A DNA stretch of 34,585 nt, taken from assembly GCA_002726595.1 (NCBI GenBank), contig PBTO01000110.1, positions 1 to 34,585 on the forward strand, written 5' to 3'. This DNA is from Gammaproteobacteria bacterium. Its GTDB lineage: Bacteria; Pseudomonadota; Gammaproteobacteria; Pseudomonadales; Pseudohongiellaceae. Position numbers and translations under genes: made by a program. Of this stretch, positions 18,116 to 28,048 are shown in pieces (position 1 is the first letter of the stretch; each line of letters opens with the position of its first letter). The notes under the pieces were generated by a model. That model saw nothing but the letters and a program-made list of their open reading frames with translations. It did not search any database and was not told the DNA's origin.

Positions 18116-19369
18116 CTAAAAATTAGTTGCCCGGATTTTGTAGTTGGGACGGTCTTGCCAGCTTTTTGTAATCGATTGCATGCTCAGGCCGCCAAAAATT
18201 TCACGATAGCGCAGATGACTATAGGGCCTTAGCTGAATCATGATAATCGACAGCATGTCTTCTTCGGGGTTGAGAAAAAACATGGTCCCGTACGCCCCGC
18301 CCCAACTGGCTGTGCCTTTCGAATTGGGCTCCCTGCTGATACCGACATCAGTAACCATTGTGTAACCCAGTCCAAATCCGTAGCCCGCACCCTTTAATGT
18401 AACCAGGTTGTCACCGATGTGATTAGAGATCATCAAGTTGATAGTCGTTGGGCTCAAATAACGCCTGCCGTCCAGTTCTCCCCCATTGAGGATCATCTGC
18501 TGTAGGCGATAGTAGTCATGGATGGTGGAAGACAGGCCACCGGAACCGGAAAAATATTGAGTTGGAGGACTGAATGTGGGTGGGGATGCTAATTGATAGT
18601 CATAGTTTTCATCGGGCGAGTAAATGGCCGCTACCCGGTCCAGTTTTTCTTCCGGAACATTGAAGTGGGTGTCCACCATACCCAACGGTTCAAACAATCT
18701 CTCGCGCAGGAAATCATCCAGTGTCATACCGGAAATTTTCTCCACCAGCACACCGACCTGATTGGTTGCACTACGGTAGTACCAGGCATCTCCTGGATGA
18801 TCATCCAGCGGTCTGCCGGCAATAATATTAACCTGCTCTTCGATCGTGGCCGGCCTTTCCACTATGTTATTATCGAAGGCTACGCTGTGGGTCATGATGT
18901 GCCGCACGGTGATAGGACGTGCCGCAGGAACCAGTCGCTCATTCCCCTGCTCATCCGTCTCCCGCACCATCATGTTTTCATAAGCGGGTAGCCATTTGGA
19001 GATGGGTTCATCGAGTTGGAAATGACCCTCTTCCCATAGCATGAGCAGAGCAATACTGGCTACCGGTTTGGTCATGGATGCCAGACGAAAAATCGCATCC
19101 TCGCGCATGGGGATATTAGCCTCTTCGTAAAGCCAGCCATGGGTCTGAAGGTGCACAACCTTGCCGCCACGGGCTACCAGCGTCACGCCACCGGCAAAAT
19201 CCTTGTTTTCGATACTGCTTTCCATCCAGTCACTTATGCGTTCCAGGCGCTGGGCGGACATGTCGACTTCCGCTGGATCCGAAACCTTCAGCTTTTCCGC
19301 GTTGCTGACAGACGTGCTAATAAGGAAGAAACAGCTTATGTATAGCAATTTGGCGAGTGTGAATTTCAT
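18116..19369 (-). CDS. Secreted serine hydrolase, class C beta-lactamase family
   Basis: Signal peptide MKFTLAKLLYISCFFLISTSVSNA; SMTKP (SxxK) motif, GSGGLSSTIHDYYRLQQMILNGGELDG; AAGGAG upstream of the chosen start. Confidence 0.88.
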   Translation of the reverse strand: MKFTLAKLLYISCFFLISTSVSNAEKLKVSDPAEVDMSAQRLERISDWMESSIENKDFAGGVTLVARGGKVVHLQTHGWLYEEANIPMREDAIFRLASMTKPVASIALLMLWEEGHFQLDEPISKWLPAYENMMVRETDEQGNERLVPAARPITVRHIMTHSVAFDNNIVERPATIEEQVNIIAGRPLDDHPGDAWYYRSATNQVGVLVEKISGMTLDDFLRERLFEPLGMVDTHFNVPEEKLDRVAAIYSPDENYDYQLASPPTFSPPTQYFSGSGGLSSTIHDYYRLQQMILNGGELDGRRYLSPTTINLMISNHIGDNLVTLKGAGYGFGLGYTMVTDVGISREPNSKGTASWGGAYGTMFFLNPEEDMLSIIMIQLRPYSHLRYREIFGGLSMQSITKSWQDRPNYKIRATNF

Positions 19370-19511
19370 GATGGAAGCTCCTTGTTTATAGGTCGACATG
19401 GGCTAGGAAGTGTCATGGTAGCAGAATAAGCCGAGCATCCAGAGAATGGGATAAATAAAAACTCTGCTGGCCCGGGCAAAGAACAAAAAAAGTTGATCTA
19501 TCCCCATTTAG

Positions 19512-19691
19512 CTAAAACTACTGTATTTTTACTCTGATCCCAATTATCTAGGAAACAGGCCGAGCAGCCAGCAGGCCGTCTTCTTTGCATTGGATGACGC
19601 CGAGCTGACTATCTATTTTGCTTATTCTCTTCCCGGTCCCGATGTATTGGTTTACAGCTCAACACCCGTGCAGGTCAACATCACACCGTAA
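19512..19691 (+). pseudogene. Possible C-terminal remnant of an unidentified gene
   Basis: Open frame ending ...SSQQAVFFALDDAELTIYFAYSLPGPDVLVYSSTPVQVNITP*, protein-like composition, no start codon, preceded by an in-frame TAG. Confidence 0.35.
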
Positions 19692-19778
19692 AAAAGGGGA
19701 CGGAGGCATTAAATTTTTTAAGTTCGGGGCACCAAATTTTGTAATAGGAAAAAATTTAATGCCTCCGTCCCCTTTTTT
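19690..19778. repeat. Long-loop hairpin of the GGGGACGGAGG family (copy 3), between a + remnant and the minus-strand DUF305 gene
   Basis: AAAAAAGGGGACGGAGGCATTAAATTTTTT (19690-19719) and exact reverse complement (19749-19778), 29-nt loop. Confidence 0.85.
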
Positions 19779-19791
19779 TCATCCCCTTCTT

Positions 19792-22308
19792 TTAGCGCAA
19801 ACGCTCGGCAATATCTTCTACCGTATTAGCCAGCGCAAGGTATCTGCTGCGTGTTGTGCCGCTCTGTCCGTTTCCCGCCTGCTCGAGCGATTCTGCAAGG
19901 GTTTCGAGTTGGGTGGCTGCTGCGCTATCGCTGCCATTGCCGTTTGTCAGCAGGTCAGCGGCGCGATCGAGTGCTGAGGTGAGTGCCTGGGCTTGTGCTG
20001 TTGAAATGACATCACTGCGCAGCAATTGGTCCAGATAGGCTCTGGCTACCACAGGTTCGGCTGGCCAGGTTTGCTGTTGTTGTTGTTGAGCGTTGAGAAT
20101 GAAGTCAGCTTCCTGAAATGATGCCGCCGCAATTTCATTTGCCGTCAGGTAATCGCTGGGAGTCAAAGCGAATACATCCAGGCCGCGGGCAATTTCGGTG
20201 GCATAGATCTGGCCACCAAACCAGTAAGCAGACCAGTATCCTCCCATGACGAGCTCCTCCTCATGGATAGGGCCGCGGTCAAAAAAGGCAATCTCAGTTG
20301 GGTTGGAGGAGTCGGTAAAGTCAATGACAGAAATGCCACCCTGATACCAGGCCTGCACAAAAATATCTCGACCAGGCACCGGCACCAACGAGCCGTTATG
20401 AGCCACGCAGTTTTCCTCTTCGGTCTGTGGTGCCGCCATTTTGTAATGGCTGCGAAATTCCAGCTTGCCGTCGACGATGTCATAGAAAGCATCGGCACCC
20501 CAATCTATCGGGTCGAATGCCCGACAACGTGGCCGTGAGCCACCACCCCATTCATCGGTGAATATCACCTTGGTGCCATCGTTGTTAAAGGTGGCCGAAT
20601 GCCAGAAGGCGAAACCGGTATCGATCACCTCATCCAAACGAACGGGATTCACTGGATCGGATATGTCGAGCAGTATGCCATTGCCAGAGCAGGCCCCGGC
20701 AGCCAGACCAATCTCGGGAAACGAAGTAATATCGTGACATTGACTGGTTCTACTTGTTCTCTGGGTTTCATCTCCGTGATCACCGCCGTCCCACAAACCC
20801 GCAATGACTCCTGACTCGGGATCGGTGAAAATTCGGGGGCGATTAACGACACGCGCATCCTGCGGCCTTGCTACCGGAATCTGGATCACATCGATACTGT
20901 ACAACGCAGATTCAGGATTCTCGAAGGGCGAATCGTCTGTGCAGCCTTCCAGTTCATCGTCGGAACGCACGGAGCTTGTACCCGACCCGTAAACGTAGAC
21001 ATTTCCTGCATCGTCCGGGTCGGTTACCACGGTATGGGTATGGGATCCACGACAGGTTTGCACCGCCCCAACTTGTCTCGGCATGCGAAAGTCGCTGATG
21101 TCGAATATGCGGATACCGCGGAACCTCTCTTGGCTTTCCTCTTCGGCTACCCCTTGCAGACCGCAATCGAGTCTACCCCGTGTATCCTGGACCGACAGGA
21201 CGAGGAGATCTCCAACCACAGACACATCACCCTGCCCACCCGGGCATACCACAGAACTGAGCAATTCAGGTGCGCTGCGATTGCCAATATCATAGGCGTT
21301 AAATCCGTGATAGTTGCCAGCGATAAGTACGTCTCCGGAGAAAGTTAAGTCCGTATTAGAAAAGGCTAGAATGCCCGACCGTGGCTCACCATCGTCGTCC
21401 TCATCTTCTTCATCGTCTGTTACCGGTACCTCTGCCACGGTATTGAGTGCAGCCTCATCGGCTACAGTATCCCCATCGGTTGGTTCATCAGAATCTGGTT
21501 CCAGGATTTCTTCTTCGGCATCACTTTCTCTGCTCATCGGCAGCCCCTGCGGATTCGCCGGATCGAAAAAACCATCGGGTTTTGGCAATGCAGCAACCAG
21601 TTCCATGTTGAGCGAAGCCTGACCGGCATCGTTGAAACCAGCCTGTAGATTGACCCGTGGATCGGGGGAGAATCCGGTTAACATGGCATTCATGCGCTCG
21701 ATTTCGGCGCTTTGGTCAGAGGTGACATCTGATGTAAACGCGTAGAGCACCGCATCCTGCGCCGCTCCCCTTTGATCCAACAGATTCTCTACCATGGTCA
21801 ACGCGCCGTCATGATGTTTGATCATGAGTTCGAGAAAAAGCGTGTCAAACTCAAAGCCCTCAGATTGCTCAAGTTGCGCCATTTCTTCACCCGTTAACAT
21901 GCCCGGCATTGGTTCGAAATCTGCTGTGTGATGAGTCTCCAGGTCGGGGATCTCAAGGTCCCTGTCACCCAACCAGTCCTGCATCATGGAAATTTCGTCT
22001 TCCTGTGAGAGCGTTATACGCTGGGACATGAGTTCCATGGCCTCCCGGTTGCTGCGCGACTCAACCAGTGCAGCCATTTCCATAGCCTGGGCGTGGTGAG
22101 AGATCATCCCCTGCATAAACAGCACATCGGCTTCGGAGAATTGAATACCCGCCAGGTTGGATGCTTCCTCCACCGAGATCTGTCGACTCGGTTGCCCCGG
22201 TGCTCCAGGTTGAATAATCGGTGTCTGGGCCAGACTTTCCATGACGATGACGAAGCTGATCGCTACCGCTGCGATCAGGCGATAGGCAATGGATGATGGG
22301 AAATTCAT
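19792..22308 (-). CDS. Exported DUF305 + LVIVD-repeat-like protein
   Basis: Signal peptide; ADVLFMQGMISHHAQAMEMAALV and FLELMIKHHDGALTMVENLL (DUF305-type HH motifs); GIRIFDISDFRMPRQVGAV-like repeats; acidic linker and QQQQQQ run. Confidence 0.82.
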   Translation of the reverse strand: MNFPSSIAYRLIAAVAISFVIVMESLAQTPIIQPGAPGQPSRQISVEEASNLAGIQFSEADVLFMQGMISHHAQAMEMAALVESRSNREAMELMSQRITLSQEDEISMMQDWLGDRDLEIPDLETHHTADFEPMPGMLTGEEMAQLEQSEGFEFDTLFLELMIKHHDGALTMVENLLDQRGAAQDAVLYAFTSDVTSDQSAEIERMNAMLTGFSPDPRVNLQAGFNDAGQASLNMELVAALPKPDGFFDPANPQGLPMSRESDAEEEILEPDSDEPTDGDTVADEAALNTVAEVPVTDDEEDEDDDGEPRSGILAFSNTDLTFSGDVLIAGNYHGFNAYDIGNRSAPELLSSVVCPGGQGDVSVVGDLLVLSVQDTRGRLDCGLQGVAEEESQERFRGIRIFDISDFRMPRQVGAVQTCRGSHTHTVVTDPDDAGNVYVYGSGTSSVRSDDELEGCTDDSPFENPESALYSIDVIQIPVARPQDARVVNRPRIFTDPESGVIAGLWDGGDHGDETQRTSRTSQCHDITSFPEIGLAAGACSGNGILLDISDPVNPVRLDEVIDTGFAFWHSATFNNDGTKVIFTDEWGGGSRPRCRAFDPIDWGADAFYDIVDGKLEFRSHYKMAAPQTEEENCVAHNGSLVPVPGRDIFVQAWYQGGISVIDFTDSSNPTEIAFFDRGPIHEEELVMGGYWSAYWFGGQIYATEIARGLDVFALTPSDYLTANEIAAASFQEADFILNAQQQQQQTWPAEPVVARAYLDQLLRSDVISTAQAQALTSALDRAADLLTNGNGSDSAAATQLETLAESLEQAGNGQSGTTRSRYLALANTVEDIAERLR

Positions 22309-22446
22309 TTGATTCTCTCCAGTTAGTGACGCTGTGCTGCGGCAATGCTAAAGCTGCATAGTACAGCTTTTTGGGGAAATTGGGGATAGACCACGTTTAG
22401 GCAATAATCTGCGGTATGGACCTGCCTCAAAGGGATTTGGATTGAT

Positions 22447-24630
22447 TTAAGAACTTGCCCCGTCCCCGGCTTTCTTCTCGATTCGTCTGGCGTGAAGCCT
22501 AGGCTCTGTATAGCCATTTGGCTGCCTTGTACCATCGAATACCAGGTCACAGGCCGCCTGGAAGGCGATGGAATTTTCCAGGTCCAGCGCCATCGGCTGA
22601 TAAAGTGGATCGCCTGCATTTTGCGTATCGACAACTCCGGCCATGCGTTGCAGTGTTTCATCAAGCTGGTCGCGGGTGCACACGCCATGCAGAAGCCAGT
22701 TGGCAATGTGTTGCGAGGAGATACGCAATGTGGCCCTGTCTTCCATCAAGCCAATATTATGAATGTCAGGTACTTTCGAGCAGCCCACACCCTGGTCGAT
22801 CCAGCGCACCACATAACCGAGAATGCCCTGAGCATTGTTATCCAGCTCCTGTTGAATTTTTTCTGCTGTGAGCTTCGACCAGTCAGCCAGAATGGGTAGG
22901 GTTAAAATTTCAGCCAACTTCGCTGGCGACCGGGACTTGATTGCATCCTGCCGCTCCAGCACGTTCACCTGATGATAGTGCATCGCATGGAGAACTGCCG
23001 CGGTGGGCGAAGGAACCCAGGCGGTATTCGCGCCAGACTGTGGGTGTCCAATTTTTTCTTCCAGCATGCGTGCCATTAGATCCGGCATAGCCCACATGCC
23101 CTTACCGATCTGAGCCTTGCCCTGCAAACCACAGGCAAGTCCGACATCCACATTGTTGTCCTCATAGGCTTTAATCCACTTGGAGCCTTTCATTTCGGTT
23201 TTGGGAATCATGGCACCGGCTTGCATGCTGGTATGAATTTCATCACCAGTGCGATCGAGGAAGCCGGTGTTAATAAAAACAACCCGATCCCTGGCGGCAC
23301 GAATGCACTCTTTTAGATTGAGTGTAGTGCGACGCTCCTCATCCATGATGCCAACTTTAAGCGTAGCGTTTTCCAGCCCGAGCAGTTGTTCCACCTGCGA
23401 AAATAAGTCACAGGTGAAACGCACTTCATCCGGACCATGCATTTTTGGTTTAACAATATAGATACTGCCTGTGCGTGAATTTCTCAATGTATTCTGGTTT
23501 CGAACATCAATGACACCAACAGCGCTGGTAATAACAGCATCCAGAATGCCTTCGAATATTTCATCGCCATTGCTATCGAGAATGGCCGGGTTGCGCATGA
23601 GATGACCGACGTTGCGCACCAGCAGCAAACTTCGCCCCGGGATACTCAGCTCACCTCCAGTTGGCTTCTGGAACACCCGATCAGGATTTAGTGTCCGCGT
23701 TAGTGGCTGCCCACCCTTGATAAAAGTTTCCGCAAGATCACCGACGATTAATCCTAGCCAGTTACGGTAAATCTGCACCTTGTCCTCGGCATCTACTGCC
23801 GCTACGGAGTCCTCACAGTCTTGAATCGTAGTAAGTGCAGCTTCGAGTATTACATCCTTCACGTTGGCCTGGTCGATTTGGCCGATGTCTGAGTTGACAT
23901 CGATCTGAATTTCGATATGCAGGCCATTGTTCTTCAGCAGCACCGACGCCGGAGCGTCTACATCGCCGGTAAATCCTTGCAGTTGTGACTCATCGGCTAG
24001 CGTAGTTACCGAGTTGTCTATTCCAACCATTAGTTGCCCGTTGGTGATTGTATATTTTGTTGCGTCGGCGTGATTGCCTCCAACTAACGGACAAGCCTGG
24101 TCTAAAAATTGCCGTGCATAAGCGATTACTTTGTCGCCTCGGGCCGGGTTATAGCCCCCAGCCCTTTCAGCACCCCCATCTTCAGGAATAGCATCGGTGC
24201 CATATAACGCATCGTATAAACTTCCCCAACGTGCATTGGCGGCGTTCAAGGCGAAGCGCGCATTACTAATCGGTACGACCAATTGGGGACCGGCTGTTAA
24301 GGCCATCTCCTCGTCCGTATCTCCTGTGGTTATCTCGAAATCAGGGCCTTCCTCAACCAGGTAACCGAGTTCGCGCAGAAACTGCTCATACGTAGCTGGA
24401 TCATGCTGCGCTGAGCTGGTTTGCTCATGCCAGGCATCGATCTTCGCCTGCATGTCATCGCGAATCTGGAGGAGTTGTTGATTGCGTGGTGTAAGACTGG
24501 TTAGCAGCGCTTCAAATTCTTGCCAGAATTGAGCCTGCTCCAGCTTGATCTCTGGTAATAGCTCCCCGTTAACAAAATCTGCTAACTCCGAAGCGACTTG
24601 TAATCCGCCGATTTGAACGTACTTGGTCAT
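22447..24630 (-). CDS. glcB: Malate synthase G
   Basis: 727 aa; [97 protein letters not shown]. Confidence 0.96.
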   Translation of the reverse strand: MTKYVQIGGLQVASELADFVNGELLPEIKLEQAQFWQEFEALLTSLTPRNQQLLQIRDDMQAKIDAWHEQTSSAQHDPATYEQFLRELGYLVEEGPDFEITTGDTDEEMALTAGPQLVVPISNARFALNAANARWGSLYDALYGTDAIPEDGGAERAGGYNPARGDKVIAYARQFLDQACPLVGGNHADATKYTITNGQLMVGIDNSVTTLADESQLQGFTGDVDAPASVLLKNNGLHIEIQIDVNSDIGQIDQANVKDVILEAALTTIQDCEDSVAAVDAEDKVQIYRNWLGLIVGDLAETFIKGGQPLTRTLNPDRVFQKPTGGELSIPGRSLLLVRNVGHLMRNPAILDSNGDEIFEGILDAVITSAVGVIDVRNQNTLRNSRTGSIYIVKPKMHGPDEVRFTCDLFSQVEQLLGLENATLKVGIMDEERRTTLNLKECIRAARDRVVFINTGFLDRTGDEIHTSMQAGAMIPKTEMKGSKWIKAYEDNNVDVGLACGLQGKAQIGKGMWAMPDLMARMLEEKIGHPQSGANTAWVPSPTAAVLHAMHYHQVNVLERQDAIKSRSPAKLAEILTLPILADWSKLTAEKIQQELDNNAQGILGYVVRWIDQGVGCSKVPDIHNIGLMEDRATLRISSQHIANWLLHGVCTRDQLDETLQRMAGVVDTQNAGDPLYQPMALDLENSIAFQAACDLVFDGTRQPNGYTEPRLHARRIEKKAGDGASS

Positions 24631-24660
24631 GGCGAGAGAGTATCGTGAAAAGAATAAAAA

Positions 24661-24700
24661 AGGGACAGATTTATTTTCTTAAGAAAATAAATCTGTCCCT
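24661..24700. terminator. 40-nt perfect palindrome, GGGACAGATTTATTTTC type (copy 4), downstream of the VOC gene
   Basis: AGGGACAGATTTATTTTCTT / AAGAAAATAAATCTGTCCCT, zero loop. Confidence 0.75.
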
Positions 24701-24729
24701 CCAGTCGCCCCGTTATTATCCCGCGCTTC

Positions 24730-25536
24730 TTACGGCATATCCCCCTGCCGCTGTACCAATTCTACATTTGCGCCATGTGGCCCTTCGATATAGAAAAACT
24801 CGATCACGCCATTGGGCAGTGTCATCTCCCGCGGTTGGACAGATACGACTGCGCCACGGCCAACCAACTCAGCCATGGTGTCTTCCATCACCGGGGCACG
24901 CCAGCCGATGTGGTCGATGGTACCCTCGGTGCTGGGAAAGGTGTCTCCCTCAGAAACCAGCAGCCATACATTGCCGGGATAAAGCAATCCGGGCAATCGG
25001 CCTTTAAGGTTCAAGCGTACACCGCCAAACATGTTTTCGTACCAGTCCAGCGCCTCAGCCGGGTTCGGGTCTCTGAGATGAATATGATGTAATCCCAGAT
25101 GTTGATCATCCTCGATCAACTCCAATCTAGTTCCCCAGGGATCGACCACGAAGGCAAGCTTGAACAGGCCTGGAATATCCCGTATTTCGCCCTGCAGGGT
25201 GGCGCCGGCAGCAACCAGTTGTTCTACCTTGGCATTCAGATTTGTGAAGGAAAAACCAATGTGGTCCACCACGCTGCCCTGGCTGGGCTTGCGGGTATTG
25301 CCGCGATTGGAAAGCCACATAACCCGGGTCCGGCTGTATAAGAGACGATCATCGCGACCATCGACCCTGTCACCGCCTATATTATCCAGGTACCAGGTTG
25401 CCGATTCCTGGGGATTTGGCACTGACATGTGAATGTGATCATACAGCTTGCTGGGGGACTGTGCTGACAGACTGCTGGCAAAAAAGCCGATTATCAACAA
25501 CAGGGCAATTCGAAATTTGCTATTAATGCTGGTCAT
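24730..25536 (-). CDS. Exported double VOC/glyoxalase-like domain protein
   Basis: Signal peptide MTSINSKFRIALLLIIGFFASSLSAQ; YDHIHMSVPNPQESATWYLDNIGG...VDHIGFSF and LHHIHLRDPNPAEALDWYENMFGG...IDHIGWRA...FFYIEGPHGANVELVQ. Confidence 0.88.
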   Translation of the reverse strand: MTSINSKFRIALLLIIGFFASSLSAQSPSKLYDHIHMSVPNPQESATWYLDNIGGDRVDGRDDRLLYSRTRVMWLSNRGNTRKPSQGSVVDHIGFSFTNLNAKVEQLVAAGATLQGEIRDIPGLFKLAFVVDPWGTRLELIEDDQHLGLHHIHLRDPNPAEALDWYENMFGGVRLNLKGRLPGLLYPGNVWLLVSEGDTFPSTEGTIDHIGWRAPVMEDTMAELVGRGAVVSVQPREMTLPNGVIEFFYIEGPHGANVELVQRQGDMP

Positions 25537-25755
25537 GATGACTCCTCAGAATATTGTGGTCTGGTCTGGTCTGATCTTTTTCTATGGTTTCGGGACTCTT
25601 ACTAACTTTAGCCCTCATGTCAATCGGAATCTGGCTTTCAGCCACTCTATGCTGGATTCCGGCGCCCTCTTACTTGATAAATCTGAACAATAGTTTATGG
25701 TATTGCACAAGTTCACTGTTATTTATTTAGCATGCTAATTTGGAAAGGAAAGCAT

Positions 25756-26757
25756 ATGAAAAGCACCCTAACAGTTTGCAGCTCAATCCTGATCCTCATG
25801 TTGGCAGGCCAGGCGATAGCCCAGGCTGACAGCGACTGGCAGTTATCCCGAACAATTGATGGTCATCCCGATTTTCAGGGTGTCTGGGAGAACAACACCA
25901 TTACGCCAGTCGAGCGACCCGATGTGTTCGGCGACAAAGAAATACTCACCGATGAAGATGTGGCTTTTCTACAGCGGCGAATTACAGAAATCACCGCCGA
26001 ATCAAGCGATGCCCTGTTCGGTGGAGGGGTGCTGGAAGCTGCCTTTAGCGGCGAAGTGAAATCCTACGATCCAACGACTGGTAATTATGACCAGCAATGG
26101 ATGGCAGAGCGCACGGTACACCGACGCACTTCCCAGATCACCGATCCACCCAATGGCAAGTTTCCGCCACGAACCGAGCAAGCCATCGCTATGGGCAGGG
26201 AAAGAGCCCAGCGCCGAGAAGATCACCCGGCTGATTCCTGGACCGATCGCTCCCTCGGTGAACGCTGTCTGTCTTTCGGCGCACCTCGCCTGGGATCCGG
26301 CTACAACAGTTACTGGCAGATTGTGCAATCACGGGACACGGTAGCCATTATTCAGGAAATGGCCCACGACGTGCGCATAATTCCCATCGTGGACAAGCCC
26401 CACATTGATGAAGACATCAAACTATGGCACGGTGATTCCCGCGGCTATTGGGATGGTGACACACTGGTCATCGAAACCACCAACTACTCCGATAAGAGCA
26501 GCGGAGGCCCAAACACGTCAGCAAAGATCAATGTCGAACGGCTGACCCGAATCAGTGCCTCAGCGCTGCAGTACCAATTCACCTCCATTGACCCTGGCAC
26601 TTATACGGCACCTTACACGCGAGAGATTATTTTCGACCATACCCCGGATGCCATTTATGAATATGCCTGCCATGAAGGTAATTACGGCATGGAGAATATA
26701 CTTGCGGGCCATCGGATGGAGGAAAGACTGGCACGGGAAGCGGCCGGGGAGAATTAA
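25756..26757 (+). CDS. Exported protein of uncharacterised family, tandem paralogue A
   Basis: Signal peptide MKSTLTVCSSILILMLAGQAIAQA; GHPDFQGVWENNTITPVERP, LWHGDSRGYWDGDTLVIETTNY, YEYACHEGNYGMENIL; AAAGGA upstream of the ATG at 25756. Confidence 0.85.
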   Translation: MKSTLTVCSSILILMLAGQAIAQADSDWQLSRTIDGHPDFQGVWENNTITPVERPDVFGDKEILTDEDVAFLQRRITEITAESSDALFGGGVLEAAFSGEVKSYDPTTGNYDQQWMAERTVHRRTSQITDPPNGKFPPRTEQAIAMGRERAQRREDHPADSWTDRSLGERCLSFGAPRLGSGYNSYWQIVQSRDTVAIIQEMAHDVRIIPIVDKPHIDEDIKLWHGDSRGYWDGDTLVIETTNYSDKSSGGPNTSAKINVERLTRISASALQYQFTSIDPGTYTAPYTREIIFDHTPDAIYEYACHEGNYGMENILAGHRMEERLAREAAGEN

Positions 26758-26787
26758 TTAATCCTTAGGAATTGCTTTAAACGGGGT

Positions 26788-26821
26788 GAAGGGATCATTG
26801 CGATCCCTTCGTCTATTTTTT
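26788..26821 (+). terminator. Intrinsic terminator downstream of paralogue A
   Basis: GAAGGGATC-attgc-GATCCCTTC followed by gtctatttttt. Confidence 0.8.
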
Positions 26822-26905
26822 AACTAAGAAAACTCTGATCTGGAACTGCATTACCACGGGATTGATCTATATCGTGGCCTGTCACCCTTATCTGACGGGG
26901 GCATC

Positions 26906-27910
26906 ATGAAAAATATAAACCTGTTGATTTTACTCGTAGCTACCTGCTCGATTTCCCTTGTTGGCTTTGCCGCCGATAATTTTGTCACTCCGCGTACCGA
27001 GTGGGGACAACCGGACCTGCAAGGGGTCTGGAACTTCTCTTCCAATACACCGATGCAGCGACCCCAACGCTTTGGTGAAAGGCAATTCCTCACCGCCGAA
27101 GAGGCGGCAGAGGCACGGGCGCAACAGGTTGCCGCCGATGCGGCTTCAGATGCCGCCATACCAAATGCGGGGGTCGACGCCTCGTACAATGATTTCTGGG
27201 TTGAGAGCGCGGGCATTGGCAACGATATGCGTACCTCCCTCATCACCTATCCGGCAGATGGCCGCATTCCAGAGCGGCGCGAAGGTGTTGCAGTGGCCTT
27301 CCCCGGAGTAGGACCGAGTGTTTCCGGGGAGCGGCCGGTGCGATTTATCGTTGGTGGTATTGGTACTGATGGGCCGGAGGACCGGGGTCTTTCTGAGCGC
27401 TGCCTGGTGGGCTTTAATGCAGGACCACCCTTCACTCCCAGTCTTTACAATAACAATGTGCAGATTTTTCAGAGCAGGGATCACGCTGTGATCATGACTG
27501 AAATGATTCATGATGCCCGTATCGTACCAATTAGCCCTGCCGATGCTCAGAACAATAGCCCTCCTATCGACGAATCGATCGGACTCTGGTCTGGTGATTC
27601 ACGGGGTCACTGGGATGGCGACACTCTGGTGGTCGTCACGCGTAATTTCAACGGCTTGACCCAGAGTTTTAGCGCTTTCGGCAATTCTGCGGACAAAGTC
27701 CTGACCGAGCGATTTACTCGCGTGGGTCCCTATACCATCGTCTATGAATTCACCGTCGATGATCCCTCAACTTTTACCGATAAATTTACCGCTATCGTGC
27801 CCATGACCAAGGTAGGCGGACAGCTCTACGAGTACGCCTGCCATGAAGGCAACTACGGCATGTTGAACATTCTCCGTGGCGCGCGGACTGAAGAATCACT
27901 TGCAAACTAG
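26906..27910 (+). CDS. Exported protein of uncharacterised family, tandem paralogue B
   Basis: Signal peptide MKNINLLILLVATCSISLVGFA; WGQPDLQGVWNFSSNTPMQRP, LWSGDSRGHWDGDTLVVVTRNF, YEYACHEGNYGMLNIL. Confidence 0.85.
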   Translation: MKNINLLILLVATCSISLVGFAADNFVTPRTEWGQPDLQGVWNFSSNTPMQRPQRFGERQFLTAEEAAEARAQQVAADAASDAAIPNAGVDASYNDFWVESAGIGNDMRTSLITYPADGRIPERREGVAVAFPGVGPSVSGERPVRFIVGGIGTDGPEDRGLSERCLVGFNAGPPFTPSLYNNNVQIFQSRDHAVIMTEMIHDARIVPISPADAQNNSPPIDESIGLWSGDSRGHWDGDTLVVVTRNFNGLTQSFSAFGNSADKVLTERFTRVGPYTIVYEFTVDDPSTFTDKFTAIVPMTKVGGQLYEYACHEGNYGMLNILRGARTEESLAN

Positions 27911-28003
27911 GAATCCGGGAATCGATGGGATGATTGAATCGATCAGTATTTCCTGACCGACTGATCGCAATCAGATCTCTGCGCATCGTTTTGAAAATTT
28001 AGC

Positions 28004-28037
28004 AAACAGGGGACAGACAATGGTCCGCCCCCTGTTT
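28004..28037. terminator. Bidirectional hairpin (GGGGACAGAC type, copy 5) between convergent genes
   Basis: AAACAGGGGACAGAC-aatg-GTCCGCCCCCTGTTT; 15-bp stem with two non-Watson-Crick positions. Confidence 0.65.
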
Positions 28038-28048
28038 GTTTACCTCGT

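Noticed and set aside
19618-19977. 119-aa + strand ORF crossing hairpin copy 3 into the DUF305 gene
   Set aside because: Reads straight through the inverted repeat and then antisense to a supported gene; the alternative frame 19512-19691 is more protein-like.
20070-20095. QQQQQQ-encoding tgttgttgttgttg run in the DUF305 gene
   Set aside because: Short trinucleotide run in frame; noted within the CDS but not evidence of a separate element.
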